A stretch of DNA of 27,559 bases, taken from positions 1 to 27,559 of the forward strand of contig CAYXVF010000083.1 of assembly GCA_964468125.1 (NCBI GenBank), read 5' to 3'. The DNA is from CAYXVF01 sp964468125 (lineage in GTDB: Bacteria > Myxococcota > XYA12-FULL-58-9 > CAYXVF01). Positions 14,703 to 22,437 of this stretch are shown here, in pieces. Numbering within the stretch: position 1 is the first letter of the stretch; every line of letters starts with the position of its first letter. Under the pieces are notes generated by a model. It searched no databases, was not told the origin of the DNA, and saw only the letters and a program-made list of their open reading frames with translations. The position numbers and the translations under genes were made by a program.

Positions 14703-15209
14703 ATGAGCGCGCCCTTCACGATGTCGAAGAAGGGCAAAAAGCCGAAAAAAGGCGCCGGTGATGGACCGCAGCTCGTGGCGCAGAATCGCCGCGCCCGGCA
14801 CGACTATGCCATTTCCGACACTTTTGAGGCGGGCTTGAGTCTCCTTGGGAGCGAGGTGAAAGCGGTCCGCAATGGCGACGTTCAGATCAACGAGGCCTTC
14901 GTCTTGATCCGCAACGGCCAGGCGCAGCTGCACAACGTCTACATCGGCGAGTACAGCAACGCCGCCGCCTTCCCGCACGAACCTCGGCGCACCCGAACGC
15001 TGCTGCTGAATCGCCGCGAGCTCGACAAGCTCGAGGACGCGCAGAAGCTAAAGGGGCTGAGCATCATTCCGCTCTCGCTCTACTTCAAAAAGGGCTGGCT
15101 GAAATGCGAGCTCGGCCTCGGCAAAGGAAAAACAAACATCGACCGACGCGACACGATCAAGGAGCGCGACGCCAAGCGGCAGATCGACCGAGCCCTGCGC
15201 GGCCGCTGA
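14703..15209 (+). CDS. smpB: SsrA-binding protein SmpB
   Basis: Binds tmRNA and brings it to stalled ribosomes in trans-translation. The 168-residue sequence has the SmpB core: NRRARHDYAISDTFEAGLSLLGSEVKAVR (about 28-56), INEAFVLIRNGQAQLHNVYIGEY, and the motif of the central barrel RTRTLLLNRRELDKLE, followed by the basic C-terminal tail KGKTNIDRRDTIKERDAKRQIDRALRG that enters the mRNA channel. The length is normal (about 150-165), plus a basic N-terminal extension (KKGKKPKKG). The start is ATG 14703 or ATG 14721; neither has a clear Shine-Dalgarno sequence. It is a single-gene unit, divergent from the LolA-like gene. No tmRNA gene is visible next to it. Confidence 0.96.
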   Translation: MSAPFTMSKKGKKPKKGAGDGPQLVAQNRRARHDYAISDTFEAGLSLLGSEVKAVRNGDVQINEAFVLIRNGQAQLHNVYIGEYSNAAAFPHEPRRTRTLLLNRRELDKLEDAQKLKGLSIIPLSLYFKKGWLKCELGLGKGKTNIDRRDTIKERDAKRQIDRALRGR

Positions 15210-15247
15210 CGCCCTGAGGGCTCGCGCCGAGAGAGCGCCCACGTCAG
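15206..15247. terminator. Symmetric hairpin containing both stop codons of convergent genes
   Basis: Outer arms CTGACG (15206-15211) and CGTCAG (15242-15247) include the TGA stops of smpB (plus) and the carotenoid oxygenase (minus). An inner stem pairs GGGCTC (15218-15223) with GAGCGCCC (15233-15240), with a two-base bulge. The near symmetry suggests a bidirectional terminator serving both genes, though U-tracts are missing. Confidence 0.5.
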
Positions 15248-16722
15248 GCGGAAACGAACCACCCGTGAAAACCGAAGGGGATGCGTCGATTCATGCGCGC
15301 GACCAGGACCGGGCTACTCGAAGCGCTCGTGCCGTCGAAGACGGTCAGCACCGAGCAGCGCGCGTCGAGGTCGTAGCCTGTTCCGACGAGCCAGCCGTCG
15401 CCAGGGTCTGGCCCGCGAGGAACAAAGCGATGCTCCTCCAACAACACGCGGCCGGGCACTCGCAGGATGCGCGACCGCCCGCCGGCACCGATCCGCTCGA
15501 GCTCGCGCTCGCGCGCAACGACCAGGAAAGGGCTCTCACCCCGGGGGTCGCTGATGGGAAAGTCACCAGCGATTCCGGTTCGTTCGAGCCGCACCGCACC
15601 CGAGCTCGAAACGGTGATCTCAACCAGCTCCGAGGCGTCGACGAGCTCGGCCGGCTCGCCGCACATCACGCGAAACATCGCCTCCTCCATCACGGCCGGC
15701 CGGTCGGCCCAACAGGCGCGAAGCTTTACGCCGCCGCCGGGAGCCTCCTTCGCGTCGGCAAAGTGAAAGACGAAGCCGGCCGGTGCGTCGAGCCAGCGGC
15801 GGTTCTCGAAATCGTTCTTGTCCACCATCAGGACTCGGCCGCCGAGCTCCGGTTTCCACGCATGGCTGCGCACGTAGCTCTTCGCTCGGCCCCGTTCGAA
15901 CACGTGTGGCGACAGGTAGAAGAGCAACCAGCGATCGGTCATCGCAAAGCTGTGCATGTACCCGGCGAAGGGCAGGGGCAGGAGTGTGACGCGCTCGAGG
16001 CCAATCTTCGGGCTCAAGGCGTAGAGCGCGAGGGAGCCGGTGGGGCCAGCCCACTGGGCGAGGCCGAAATTCCACATGCGCCCGTCCGCCTCGAGCAACG
16101 GGTGAGCAGAGAAGGGCATGCCGTCTGTGTCCGCACTCCAGACCACGCGCGAGCGGGTCTCGAGCGTGTCGGGGTCGAGGGCGTGGGGCGGTCCCGCTTC
16201 CCACAGGGCCAGCACTTCGTCACCCCAGGGAACGACTGCGATGTTCGCCGGGTTGCCGGCGTCGTTTCCGGTGCCCGGTTGGGGGCTCGGAATGAGCGAC
16301 CCCGCGCCCGGCTGGAGGAAACGACCCGCCGCTTCCTCCGTGCGCCACTTATGTGTTGCGACCTTGCGCCCGTGGTGCGTGATGCCCTGCTCGCCGATGC
16401 GGAAGGCTTGAACCATGCCGTCACCGTCGAACCAGTGCTGGTAGCGCGCACCGCCGCGCTCAAAACCGGCCGGGCCGTTGCGGTAGAGCGTTCCTCGAAG
16501 TCCTTTCGGGACCGCGCCATCGAGGCGCATGCGGAGAGGGCCGAAGGCGCTCGCCTCCACGGAACGCCACGGGTCGAGCTCTGGGGTGTGCGCGACCGCT
16601 CGATTGAAGGTTTCGAGGCAGCGCTCGGCGGGGTGCTTTTCCGCGACGAGCGCCCGTGGCAGCACCGTGCTGAGGCCCGCGGCCCCGAGCCCTCCGAGAA
16701 CGTGTCGACGATTGAGTATCAT
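15244..16722 (-). CDS. Tat-exported carotenoid oxygenase (RPE65/CCD family)
   Basis: A 492-residue carotenoid cleavage dioxygenase-type enzyme that splits double bonds of carotenoids or related compounds using Fe(II) and O2. The four iron-binding His of the seven-bladed propeller are readable: H207 (SAHPLLE), H257 (YMHSFAMTDRW), H320 (FVFHFADAKE) and H486 in the C-terminal FGFHGWFV. The N-terminal family motif LRGTLYRNGPAGFERGG is at about 75-91. The first 30 residues (NRRHVLGGLGAAGLSTVL) look like a twin-arginine signal, so the folded metalloenzyme is probably exported. That is unusual for this family, whose bacterial members are mostly cytoplasmic. The gene is 10 nt downstream of the DUF2141 gene and certainly co-transcribed with it. 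The substrate cannot be told. Confidence 0.93.
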   Translation of the reverse strand: MILNRRHVLGGLGAAGLSTVLPRALVAEKHPAERCLETFNRAVAHTPELDPWRSVEASAFGPLRMRLDGAVPKGLRGTLYRNGPAGFERGGARYQHWFDGDGMVQAFRIGEQGITHHGRKVATHKWRTEEAAGRFLQPGAGSLIPSPQPGTGNDAGNPANIAVVPWGDEVLALWEAGPPHALDPDTLETRSRVVWSADTDGMPFSAHPLLEADGRMWNFGLAQWAGPTGSLALYALSPKIGLERVTLLPLPFAGYMHSFAMTDRWLLFYLSPHVFERGRAKSYVRSHAWKPELGGRVLMVDKNDFENRRWLDAPAGFVFHFADAKEAPGGGVKLRACWADRPAVMEEAMFRVMCGEPAELVDASELVEITVSSSGAVRLERTGIAGDFPISDPRGESPFLVVARERELERIGAGGRSRILRVPGRVLLEEHRFVPRGPDPGDGWLVGTGYDLDARCSVLTVFDGTSASSSPVLVARMNRRIPFGFHGWFVSA

Positions 16723-16732
16723 AGTGTGTGCC

Positions 16733-17149
16733 TCACTGAATCTCGATGGTGGTTTTGGCGGCTTTCCCCTTCACCTCGAACACCGCATCCTCAAACGAGG
16801 CCGGGCCCATGAGCCGAGGGTTCGTGCTGAATCCGTAGCCCTCCTTCGGGATCCCGAGCATGTTGCTGTCGAGCTCCCCGTTGCCGTTCTCGTCGTGGAA
16901 CGAGCGGATCGCGATGCGGCCCGGTGGGACGTGAACGCGAAAACTCATCGTCGGCGCATTGGCTTTCGCATCGATCGATACGAGCGATGCACCTTTTCCG
17001 TTCCAGGCCGCTTCTTCGTCGATGATCGCGATCATCACGCGGCCCTTCGCTTCGATTCCTTTCACCACGACTTCGAGCTCGGTCGCGTGGGCGCCTCGCG
17101 CCCCGAGCACGCCGGCCAGTGTCGCAAAGGCCATCAAGATCAGTCGCAT
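16733..17149 (-). CDS. DUF2141 family secreted protein
   Basis: A 138-residue exported protein. Residues 1-23 are a Sec signal (MRLILMAFATLAGVLGARGAHA), then the DUF2141 core: GRVMIAIIDEEAAWNGKG, IAIRSFHDENGNGELDSNMLGIPKEGYGFS and FEDAVFEVKG. The conserved DENGNGELD part resembles a calcium-binding loop. The fold is a small beta-sandwich; the family has no known enzyme activity. ATG 17149 is chosen because GGAGGA lies 4 nt upstream and the product then starts at its signal peptide; an upstream in-frame ATG at 17206 is rejected. It leads the operon with the carotenoid oxygenase, so both exported products may act together outside the cytoplasm, but the functional link is inferred from order only. 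Confidence 0.88.
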   Translation of the reverse strand: MRLILMAFATLAGVLGARGAHATELEVVVKGIEAKGRVMIAIIDEEAAWNGKGASLVSIDAKANAPTMSFRVHVPPGRIAIRSFHDENGNGELDSNMLGIPKEGYGFSTNPRLMGPASFEDAVFEVKGKAAKTTIEIQ

Positions 17150-17208
17150 GTCTTCCTCCGGTCTGCTGTTGAGAATTCGACAGTAGGCGGCGGGCGGACG
17201 ATGCACAG

Positions 17209-17246
17209 GTGCCGAAAGTCACCCTTTTGGGGGTGCCAAAAGTCAC
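17209..17246. promoter_or_regulatory. 14-bp direct repeat, likely activator or operator site
   Basis: GTGCCGAAAGTCAC (17209-17222) and GTGCCAAAAGTCAC (17233-17246) match at 13 of 14 positions with 24 bp between starts. They lie in the gap between the DUF2141/carotenoid oxygenase operon (minus) and the two-component pair (plus). A possible minus-strand -10 box (TACTGT, 17180-17185) would place them just upstream of its -35 region, a normal site for an activator. The adjacent NarL-type regulator is the obvious candidate. Confidence 0.55.
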
Positions 17247-17312
17247 AAAGTGGCCCTCGGGCAGCGAACGGCCTTTTCAACCGCGAAGGGGCCGTGCCAG
17301 TTAAGGAACGTG

Positions 17313-18464
17313 ATGGAGACGAGTCACGAGCGCGCTGCCGCGTCGGCCGGCTGGCGCAACTTCGCCGCGTACGTCACCTGGGGCGCCCTCGCGGTCTTGG
17401 CCCTGATGGTGGTGTTGCGCGGGACCGAGCTCGAGCCCTGGCGGCGTGCGCTCGGCGCGGCCGCCGTGCTCACGACCCTCACCCTCGGGATCACGCATTT
17501 GTGTTCTTCCGCCACGGAGCGCGGGTTGTGGTGGCGTTGGTGGTCCATCGGCGTCCAGACCTTAGCGGCGCTCGGCGCGGTCTATCTGCTCGACGAGCAG
17601 GTCTTCGCGGTGTTTCTGATCATCATCGTCGGCACCGCCTCCGAGAGCGGCGATCGGCACGCTTCGCTTCTGTGGCTCGCCCTCGCCAACGCGCTCCTGC
17701 TCGCGATCTTTCTCGCGACGGCGCCGCTGCTTCAGGCCCTGATCTCCTTTCCGCTCTACCTCGGTTTTCAGCTCTTCGCCTTTGCGATGAACACGGCCCT
17801 CACGAGCGAGCGTCGCGTTCGCGAGCAGCTCGCGAGCGTCAACGCGGAGCTGCTGGCGACCCGGAGGCTCTTGCAGGAGAGCGCCCGGAACGAGGAGCGT
17901 CTTCGAATCTCCCGGGAGCTGCACGATGTGGCCGGCCACCGTCTAACCGCACTGAAGCTGAACCTGCGGGCCGAGCTCGACCGTGAGTCTCCGCTGCCGG
18001 AGCGTCTCTCCTTGGCGTACGATCTCTCCGATGAGCTCCTCAGCGACATCAGAGCGGTCGTCCACCAGCTCCGTGCCGCCGATGAAATCGACGTGCCGAG
18101 CGCGCTCGCGCTGCTCCGCAATCAGCATCCCGGTGTCGAGATCCATCTCGACGTCACTGACAGGCTTCGCATCGATGGCATCGAAGTGGCGGAAGCGATC
18201 GTGCGCACGACCCAGGAGGCGATCACCAACGCGCTCAAGCACGGCAAGGCCCGCCAGGTGTGGATCGCGCTGGACCAGGATGAAGGCGCCCTTCGTCTCA
18301 CCGTGCGTGACGACGGCGAGGGGGGCGAGCCATCGAGCTGGGGCGCAGGGCTCAAAGGCATGAGTGAGCGCGCCGAGCTTCTCGGCGGAGCGCTCGTGGT
18401 GGACCGAGCCTCGGGGCGGGGATGGACGCTGCGACTGTCGCTTCCGAGCGAGGCGACCGCGTGA
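17313..18464 (+). CDS. Membrane histidine kinase, HisKA_3 type (DesK/NarL-partner class)
   Basis: A 383-residue sensor kinase. Five or six membrane helices occupy about residues 16-165 with no large external loop, so it probably senses something in or near the membrane. A coiled linker (165-195) leads to the HisKA_3 dimerisation helix with phospho-acceptor H204 in RISRELHDVAGHRLTALKL. The ATPase domain has N306 in TTQEAITNALKH, the G1 box DDGEGG (333-338) and the G2 region GAGLKGMSERAELLGG. All catalytic landmarks are present. I chose ATG 17313 with AAGGAA upstream, over an earlier ATG at 17250 that would extend into the direct-repeat region. Its end overlaps the regulator start by GTGA. With the regulator it forms a pair divergent from the carotenoid-cleavage operon, its likely target. 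Confidence 0.93.
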   Translation: METSHERAAASAGWRNFAAYVTWGALAVLALMVVLRGTELEPWRRALGAAAVLTTLTLGITHLCSSATERGLWWRWWSIGVQTLAALGAVYLLDEQVFAVFLIIIVGTASESGDRHASLLWLALANALLLAIFLATAPLLQALISFPLYLGFQLFAFAMNTALTSERRVREQLASVNAELLATRRLLQESARNEERLRISRELHDVAGHRLTALKLNLRAELDRESPLPERLSLAYDLSDELLSDIRAVVHQLRAADEIDVPSALALLRNQHPGVEIHLDVTDRLRIDGIEVAEAIVRTTQEAITNALKHGKARQVWIALDQDEGALRLTVRDDGEGGEPSSWGAGLKGMSERAELLGGALVVDRASGRGWTLRLSLPSEATA

Positions 18465-19081
18465 AGCTCGCCGTAGTTGACGATCAGGCGTTGGTGTTGC
18501 GTGGGCTTGCTGAGCTTCTCAGCGGCGTCGAGGATTTCGATGTGGTGCTGCAGCTCAGCGGCGGGCAGGCCCTGCTCGACGCCCTGCCGCGCGCCGAGGT
18601 CGATGTCGTCGTGATGGACATTCGCATGCCGGAGCTTTCCGGACCGGAGACGGTCGCCCGAATGCGCTCGGCAGGGGATAGGCGACCGGTGCTCATGCTC
18701 ACCACCTTCGACGATGCGTCGCTCTTCGCCGCGGCGACGGAAGCCGGTGCTCAGGGGTTCATGCTGAAGGACAGCCTGCCGGAGGACCTCGAAGCGGCGA
18801 TCCGAAAGCTTCACGGCGGCGGCACCCATCTTGAGCCGGTGAGCTCACACCGCCTCAGGGCTCGGCGCAGCGCCGACGCGGGAGCCGTACCGTCGCTCTC
18901 GGAGCGCGAGCTCGATGTGCTTCGGCTGATGGCCGGGGGCTATTCGAATCGCGAAATAGCGCAAACGCTGTTTCTCGCAGAAGGCACGGTGAAGAACTAC
19001 GTGTCCGAGGTCCTTTCAAAGCTCGACACCCGGGACCGAACCCGTGCGGTCCTGCGGGCCATCACCCTCGGCCTGGTCTGA
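18461..19081 (+). CDS. NarL/LuxR-family response regulator
   Basis: A 206-residue two-domain regulator. The receiver domain has the acidic pair D7-D8 (VVDDQ), phospho-acceptor D53 in VVVMDIRMP, T81 and K103 (FMLKDS), all intact. The C-terminal LuxR-type helix-turn-helix is LSERELDVLRLMAGGYSNREIAQTLFLAEGTVKNYVSEVLSKL, followed by DTRDRTRAVL. The start is GTG 18461, overlapping the kinase stop in GTGA, the usual coupling of such pairs; an ATG at 18422 would lie well inside the kinase gene. It is expected to receive phosphate from the adjacent kinase. The direct repeat at 17209-17246 is a reasonable binding site, which would make it control the DUF2141/carotenoid oxygenase operon, its own operon, or both. 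Confidence 0.94.
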   Translation: MKLAVVDDQALVLRGLAELLSGVEDFDVVLQLSGGQALLDALPRAEVDVVVMDIRMPELSGPETVARMRSAGDRRPVLMLTTFDDASLFAAATEAGAQGFMLKDSLPEDLEAAIRKLHGGGTHLEPVSSHRLRARRSADAGAVPSLSERELDVLRLMAGGYSNREIAQTLFLAEGTVKNYVSEVLSKLDTRDRTRAVLRAITLGLV

Positions 19082-19148
19082 CCGCTGCCTCGCCGCATTC
19101 AGGGTGTCGGACCCCCCTGCTAATCGGGGAAAAACGAAGGGTTACGCG

Positions 19149-19943
19149 ATGGCGAAGCTGAAACTCGAACGAGCGCTCGTGACGTTCGATCTGGAAACCA
19201 CCGGGTTGGACATCGAGCAGGATCGAATCGTCGAAATCTCCTGCGTCAAGACCGACGTGGAAGGTCGGCGCGAGGTCTGGACCCGGCGTGTAAATCCGCA
19301 GCGACCGATCTCCCCGGAGGCCACGCGGGTACACGGCATTCGCGACGAAGATGTCGCGAACGCTCCCACCTTCGAGATGCTTGCGGAACCGCTTCGGCGT
19401 TTTCTCGCGGGATGCGATCTGAGCGGCTTCAACGTCGAGCGTTTCGATCTTCCCCTGCTCGCCAAGGAGTTCGAGCGGGTGGGCCTCCGGTTTCCGGAGG
19501 AGGGCACGCGGATCATCGATAGTTGGCGGATCTTTCTCAAGAAGGAGCCCCGCGACCTGAGCGCGGCGTATCGACTCTACTGCGGCAAGGAGCTCGAGCG
19601 GGCGCACAGTGCCGAGGCAGATGCCGTGGCCGCGGCAGACGTGCTCCTCGCCCAGGTCGAAAAGTACAGCGACCTGCCGGAAACGGTCGACGCCCTCGAC
19701 GAGTTCTGCCACCCGGTCGAGCCCCACTGGATCGACCCAGACGGCAAAATCGTTTGGTCGAACGACGTGCCGGTGCTCAGTTTCGGCAAACACAAAGGCA
19801 AGCCGCTCCAGGAGCTCGCCGCAAACCATCCGGATTATCTGCAGTGGATCTGCGGCAAAGATTTCAGTCCCGCGGTGATCCAGATCTGCCGCGATGCTCT
19901 GAGTGGCCGCTTCCCCGATCGCTCCGCACGAAGCGCGGCCTGA
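19149..19943 (+). CDS. DEDDh 3'-5' exonuclease with C-terminal DUF3820/QSregVF_b-like domain
   Basis: A 264-residue nuclease of the DnaQ/RNase T fold. Exo I: FDLETTG with D14 and E16; Exo II: N95 to D100 in SGFNVERFD; Exo III: H153 and D158 in RAHSAEADAV, the HxxxxD form of the DEDDh class. All four acidic ligands and the His are present, so it should be active. Beyond the exonuclease (after about 190) is a short second domain, VLSFGKHKGKPLQELAANH followed by DYLQWI and a Phe/Ser, the pattern of the small domain called DUF3820 or QSregVF_b. The role could be DNA repair or proofreading outside polymerase III, or RNA processing. I chose ATG 19149 with AAGGG 8 nt upstream rather than the earlier ATG at 19044, which lies inside the regulator gene. 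Confidence 0.9.
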   Translation: MAKLKLERALVTFDLETTGLDIEQDRIVEISCVKTDVEGRREVWTRRVNPQRPISPEATRVHGIRDEDVANAPTFEMLAEPLRRFLAGCDLSGFNVERFDLPLLAKEFERVGLRFPEEGTRIIDSWRIFLKKEPRDLSAAYRLYCGKELERAHSAEADAVAAADVLLAQVEKYSDLPETVDALDEFCHPVEPHWIDPDGKIVWSNDVPVLSFGKHKGKPLQELAANHPDYLQWICGKDFSPAVIQICRDALSGRFPDRSARSAA

Positions 19944-19991
19944 GGCGCCTCGCCTCTAGGATCGACCCCAGGGGCCGTGTAAGGTCCGGCC

Positions 19992-21677
19992 ATGCTTCGA
20001 CCCTACGCGTTGACCGTCGTGGCCTCGCTGCTCATCGCTCCCAGCGTCGCCTCCGCCCAAGAATCACCGCCGTTCGAGGTCCTCCAGGCCCTGCCCCAGG
20101 ATACGGACGGCACCCTCAACATCGAGGCGGTCCTCCTTTTGAAGGACCTTCACCGTCTCGACCGCTTCTACGGCGCCATGAAGGAGCGACTCGGGCGCTT
20201 TGAGATCGCCAAGGCGTACTTCGCGAGCGAGCAGCAAAAAAAGCTCCTCGGTTTCGACATCTATGGCGAAATCTCCCGGCTCGCACGCTTGACGACACCG
20301 AGTGGCGCTCCTTCGTCGTCGGCGCTCGTGGTGTACTCGAACAAGGGGCAGTTCGGCGTTCAGCTCATCCTCCGCGCGGAAGACGGCTTCGCCGAACGTG
20401 TTGAGCAGGAGCTCGCCGGTGAAGATGCTCCTCCTTGGAAGATGTCCTTCGAGGGCGAGAAGCTGACCGTTCCGGTCATGGAGGGCGTTCAGCTCGTCGG
20501 TCAGATCGACGAAGGGGGCTGGCTGCGCCTCGCACCGGAGGAGTCGATGCTGATCGGCTCGCAGGGAGGAACCAGCGAGCTCTACAGCGCCAAGCTCGCG
20601 CCCTATGTCGAGCGCTCCGAGCTCGTCATGCTTCTCCGTCCAGGGATGGGCACAGAGATGCTCGGCGGCTTCATGAGCGACCCGATAACACAGGGGCTCG
20701 CCTCGACGATCAAAGGCGCGATGATGGGGATCGAGCTCGAGGACAAGAGCAGCGTCCTCACCGTTGCTGTCGAGTCCGAAGCGCTGGCGCAGTATGGGCC
20801 CATGGCCCGCAAGCCCGGGCTCGCGAATTGGTTCGTGCCCATGCTCGATAGCCAGGCGACCTCCGTATTCTCGTTGTCCTTGCCGCCTGCGGCCCTGGCC
20901 GTGGCGGGAGAGCTCGCGAAACAGTCTCCGCTCGCGGAGATCCCCGGTGGCCAGAAGCTCGCCTCGCTCGTCTCGGAGATCGACGGCCGCATCGGTTACA
21001 TCGGCTTCGACACACCGGGCGATTGGGCGCTTGCGATGCGTTTCAACAGTCCCGAATCCGCGGCGGCATTTGCTCCCGCCCTGCAGAAGGTCATCGATGA
21101 GGGTGTGAAGACGCTGGGCGTGACCGCGCAGGATTTTGCCCTGCTGGAGGAATTCCCGGGTGCGGGACAGGCCCTCCACTTCAGACCGGACGAGCTTCTC
21201 GATGGCTGGCGAATCACCGCGATCGGCCCGAACGTGGTGACCGTGCCGCGCTCCGCTCGCCTCGCGCGTCTTGCGGCGCTCCAGAATGGTGGAAAGTCCG
21301 ACGGGAAGAAGAACAAGAAGAAGAAGGACGTCCCTAGCGCGATGATCGCGGGCCCGCTCACGCCGGTAGTCGAGCGCACCTTGAACACGCCATCGATCGC
21401 TCTCGCATATACCCTGGTGGGGGGTGACGGCGCGATCTTCGACTACTTCATCGTTCCTTCCAAGCTCGTCACTGTCGCGGTGGATGCGGCCAAAGACATT
21501 CTCGGCAGCGACCCAGAGCTGAGCTCGATGGTGGACCTCGGCACCCTCGGTCTCGATCGACTGCCACTGTCTGTCGCTATAGGCATGGTGGGCTGGCTCA
21601 CAACCTACGATTTTGCAGCGGCGATCGACGTCCGCGACACCGTCTTGGTCCTCGAGCTTGTGTCTTCACAGATCTGA
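19992..21677 (+). CDS. Exported protein of unknown function (561 residues)
   Basis: It starts with a clear Sec signal (MLRPYALTVVASLLIAPSVASAQ, cleavage after about 22). The mature protein is a mixed alpha/beta sequence with no family I can name; its layout of repeated strands with alternating small and hydrophobic residues recalls large DUF3352-type secreted proteins, but that is only a resemblance. A Lys-rich patch (about 436-444, GKKNKKKKD) marks a likely loop or domain border, splitting the protein into a part of about 430 and one of about 115 residues. The start ATG 19992 follows AAGG by 7 nt. The next gene begins 19 nt after its stop, so the two are probably one operon and may form one envelope complex with the pilin-like lipoprotein. 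Confidence 0.85.
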   Translation: MLRPYALTVVASLLIAPSVASAQESPPFEVLQALPQDTDGTLNIEAVLLLKDLHRLDRFYGAMKERLGRFEIAKAYFASEQQKKLLGFDIYGEISRLARLTTPSGAPSSSALVVYSNKGQFGVQLILRAEDGFAERVEQELAGEDAPPWKMSFEGEKLTVPVMEGVQLVGQIDEGGWLRLAPEESMLIGSQGGTSELYSAKLAPYVERSELVMLLRPGMGTEMLGGFMSDPITQGLASTIKGAMMGIELEDKSSVLTVAVESEALAQYGPMARKPGLANWFVPMLDSQATSVFSLSLPPAALAVAGELAKQSPLAEIPGGQKLASLVSEIDGRIGYIGFDTPGDWALAMRFNSPESAAAFAPALQKVIDEGVKTLGVTAQDFALLEEFPGAGQALHFRPDELLDGWRITAIGPNVVTVPRSARLARLAALQNGGKSDGKKNKKKKDVPSAMIAGPLTPVVERTLNTPSIALAYTLVGGDGAIFDYFIVPSKLVTVAVDAAKDILGSDPELSSMVDLGTLGLDRLPLSVAIGMVGWLTTYDFAAAIDVRDTVLVLELVSSQI

Positions 21678-21696
21678 TCAGGGGAGAGAACGAATC

Positions 21697-22335
21697 ATGA
21701 AGCACCTCATCGCATGCCTCTCCATCATCGCCCTCGCCACCGCCTGTGGCGGAAGCCGCGGTAGCGCCGAAGAGCGCTACCTCGACGCGATACAAATGAA
21801 GCTCGACGGCGACCAACGCGGTTTTTATGACGAGTTGATGCGTCTCGCTGTAGAGGAGCCCGATACGCGGGCGGGTCGCAGGGCTCGAAGCGCGGTGACT
21901 GGTGGCAACAGTCTGCTCTACGCGGCGGCGGCGGTGGGAGTCCTCGCCGCCGTGGCGGTCCCGAGCTTCAACGAGTACCAGGGCAAGGCAAAACAAGCGG
22001 AGGCGAAGAGTAAGCTCCAGCAGGCCTACGTCGCGCAGATGGCCTTCTATGCGGAGAATAATCGCTACTGCCGAACCTTCGCCGAGTGTGGGCTAGACGG
22101 TCTGAGCGACGGCGAGTACATCTTCTTCATGGGAGCAGATGTGTCGGCCGCGCCGGGGCTCGATTACCTGAAGTACGAGGGAAGCTCGCTGCTCGAGTCG
22201 ATGGGGATCGATCCGGTGGTGACTCAGGACGCCTTCGTCATCTTGGCGGTTGGAAACATCGACACGGACACGGACGTCGACGTGTGGAGCATCGACGAAG
22301 GAAATTCGCTCTACAACGTCGTCTCAGACCTCTGA
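21697..22335 (+). CDS. Lipoprotein with an internal type IV pilin-like sequence
   Basis: A 212-residue protein with an unusual build. Residues 1-17 are a lipoprotein-type signal (MKHLIACLSIIALATAC, candidate lipid Cys 17). A charged helical segment follows (22-65). Then comes a pilin-like stretch: GG at 69-70, a hydrophobic helix about 73-89 (LLYAAAAVGVLAAVAVPSF), FNEYQGKAKQAEAKSKLQQAYVAQMAFYAENNRY (91-124) and a pilin-type C-terminal body including AVGNIDTDTDVDVWSID (184-200), with a possible C125-C131 disulfide. Normal prepilins have a short leader ending in Gly before Phe and a Glu at mature position 5; here there is no recognisable FTLIE-type sequence. ATG 21697 follows GGGGAGAG. It could be a membrane-tethered pilin relative that does not enter a pilus. 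Confidence 0.85.
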   Translation: MKHLIACLSIIALATACGGSRGSAEERYLDAIQMKLDGDQRGFYDELMRLAVEEPDTRAGRRARSAVTGGNSLLYAAAAVGVLAAVAVPSFNEYQGKAKQAEAKSKLQQAYVAQMAFYAENNRYCRTFAECGLDGLSDGEYIFFMGADVSAAPGLDYLKYEGSSLLESMGIDPVVTQDAFVILAVGNIDTDTDVDVWSIDEGNSLYNVVSDL

Positions 22336-22437
22336 GCACCGGTCGAGAATTTTTAGCGAGCGCTGATCCGTATGTTAGCCTCTGGTGCACGTGCCTTTGC
22401 TCGTGCTTCCTGAAGCTATCGAGGAGAATCGCTCTAC

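Noticed and set aside
15210..15243. tmRNA (ssrA) gene next to smpB
   Set aside because: Only 34 nt separate smpB from the next gene and the upstream gap is about 160 nt; no tRNA-like ends or tag sequence are visible.
15265..16812. Plus-strand open frame of 515 codons
   Set aside because: Antisense to the carotenoid oxygenase, which has all four iron His and a signal; the plus frame shows no family features.
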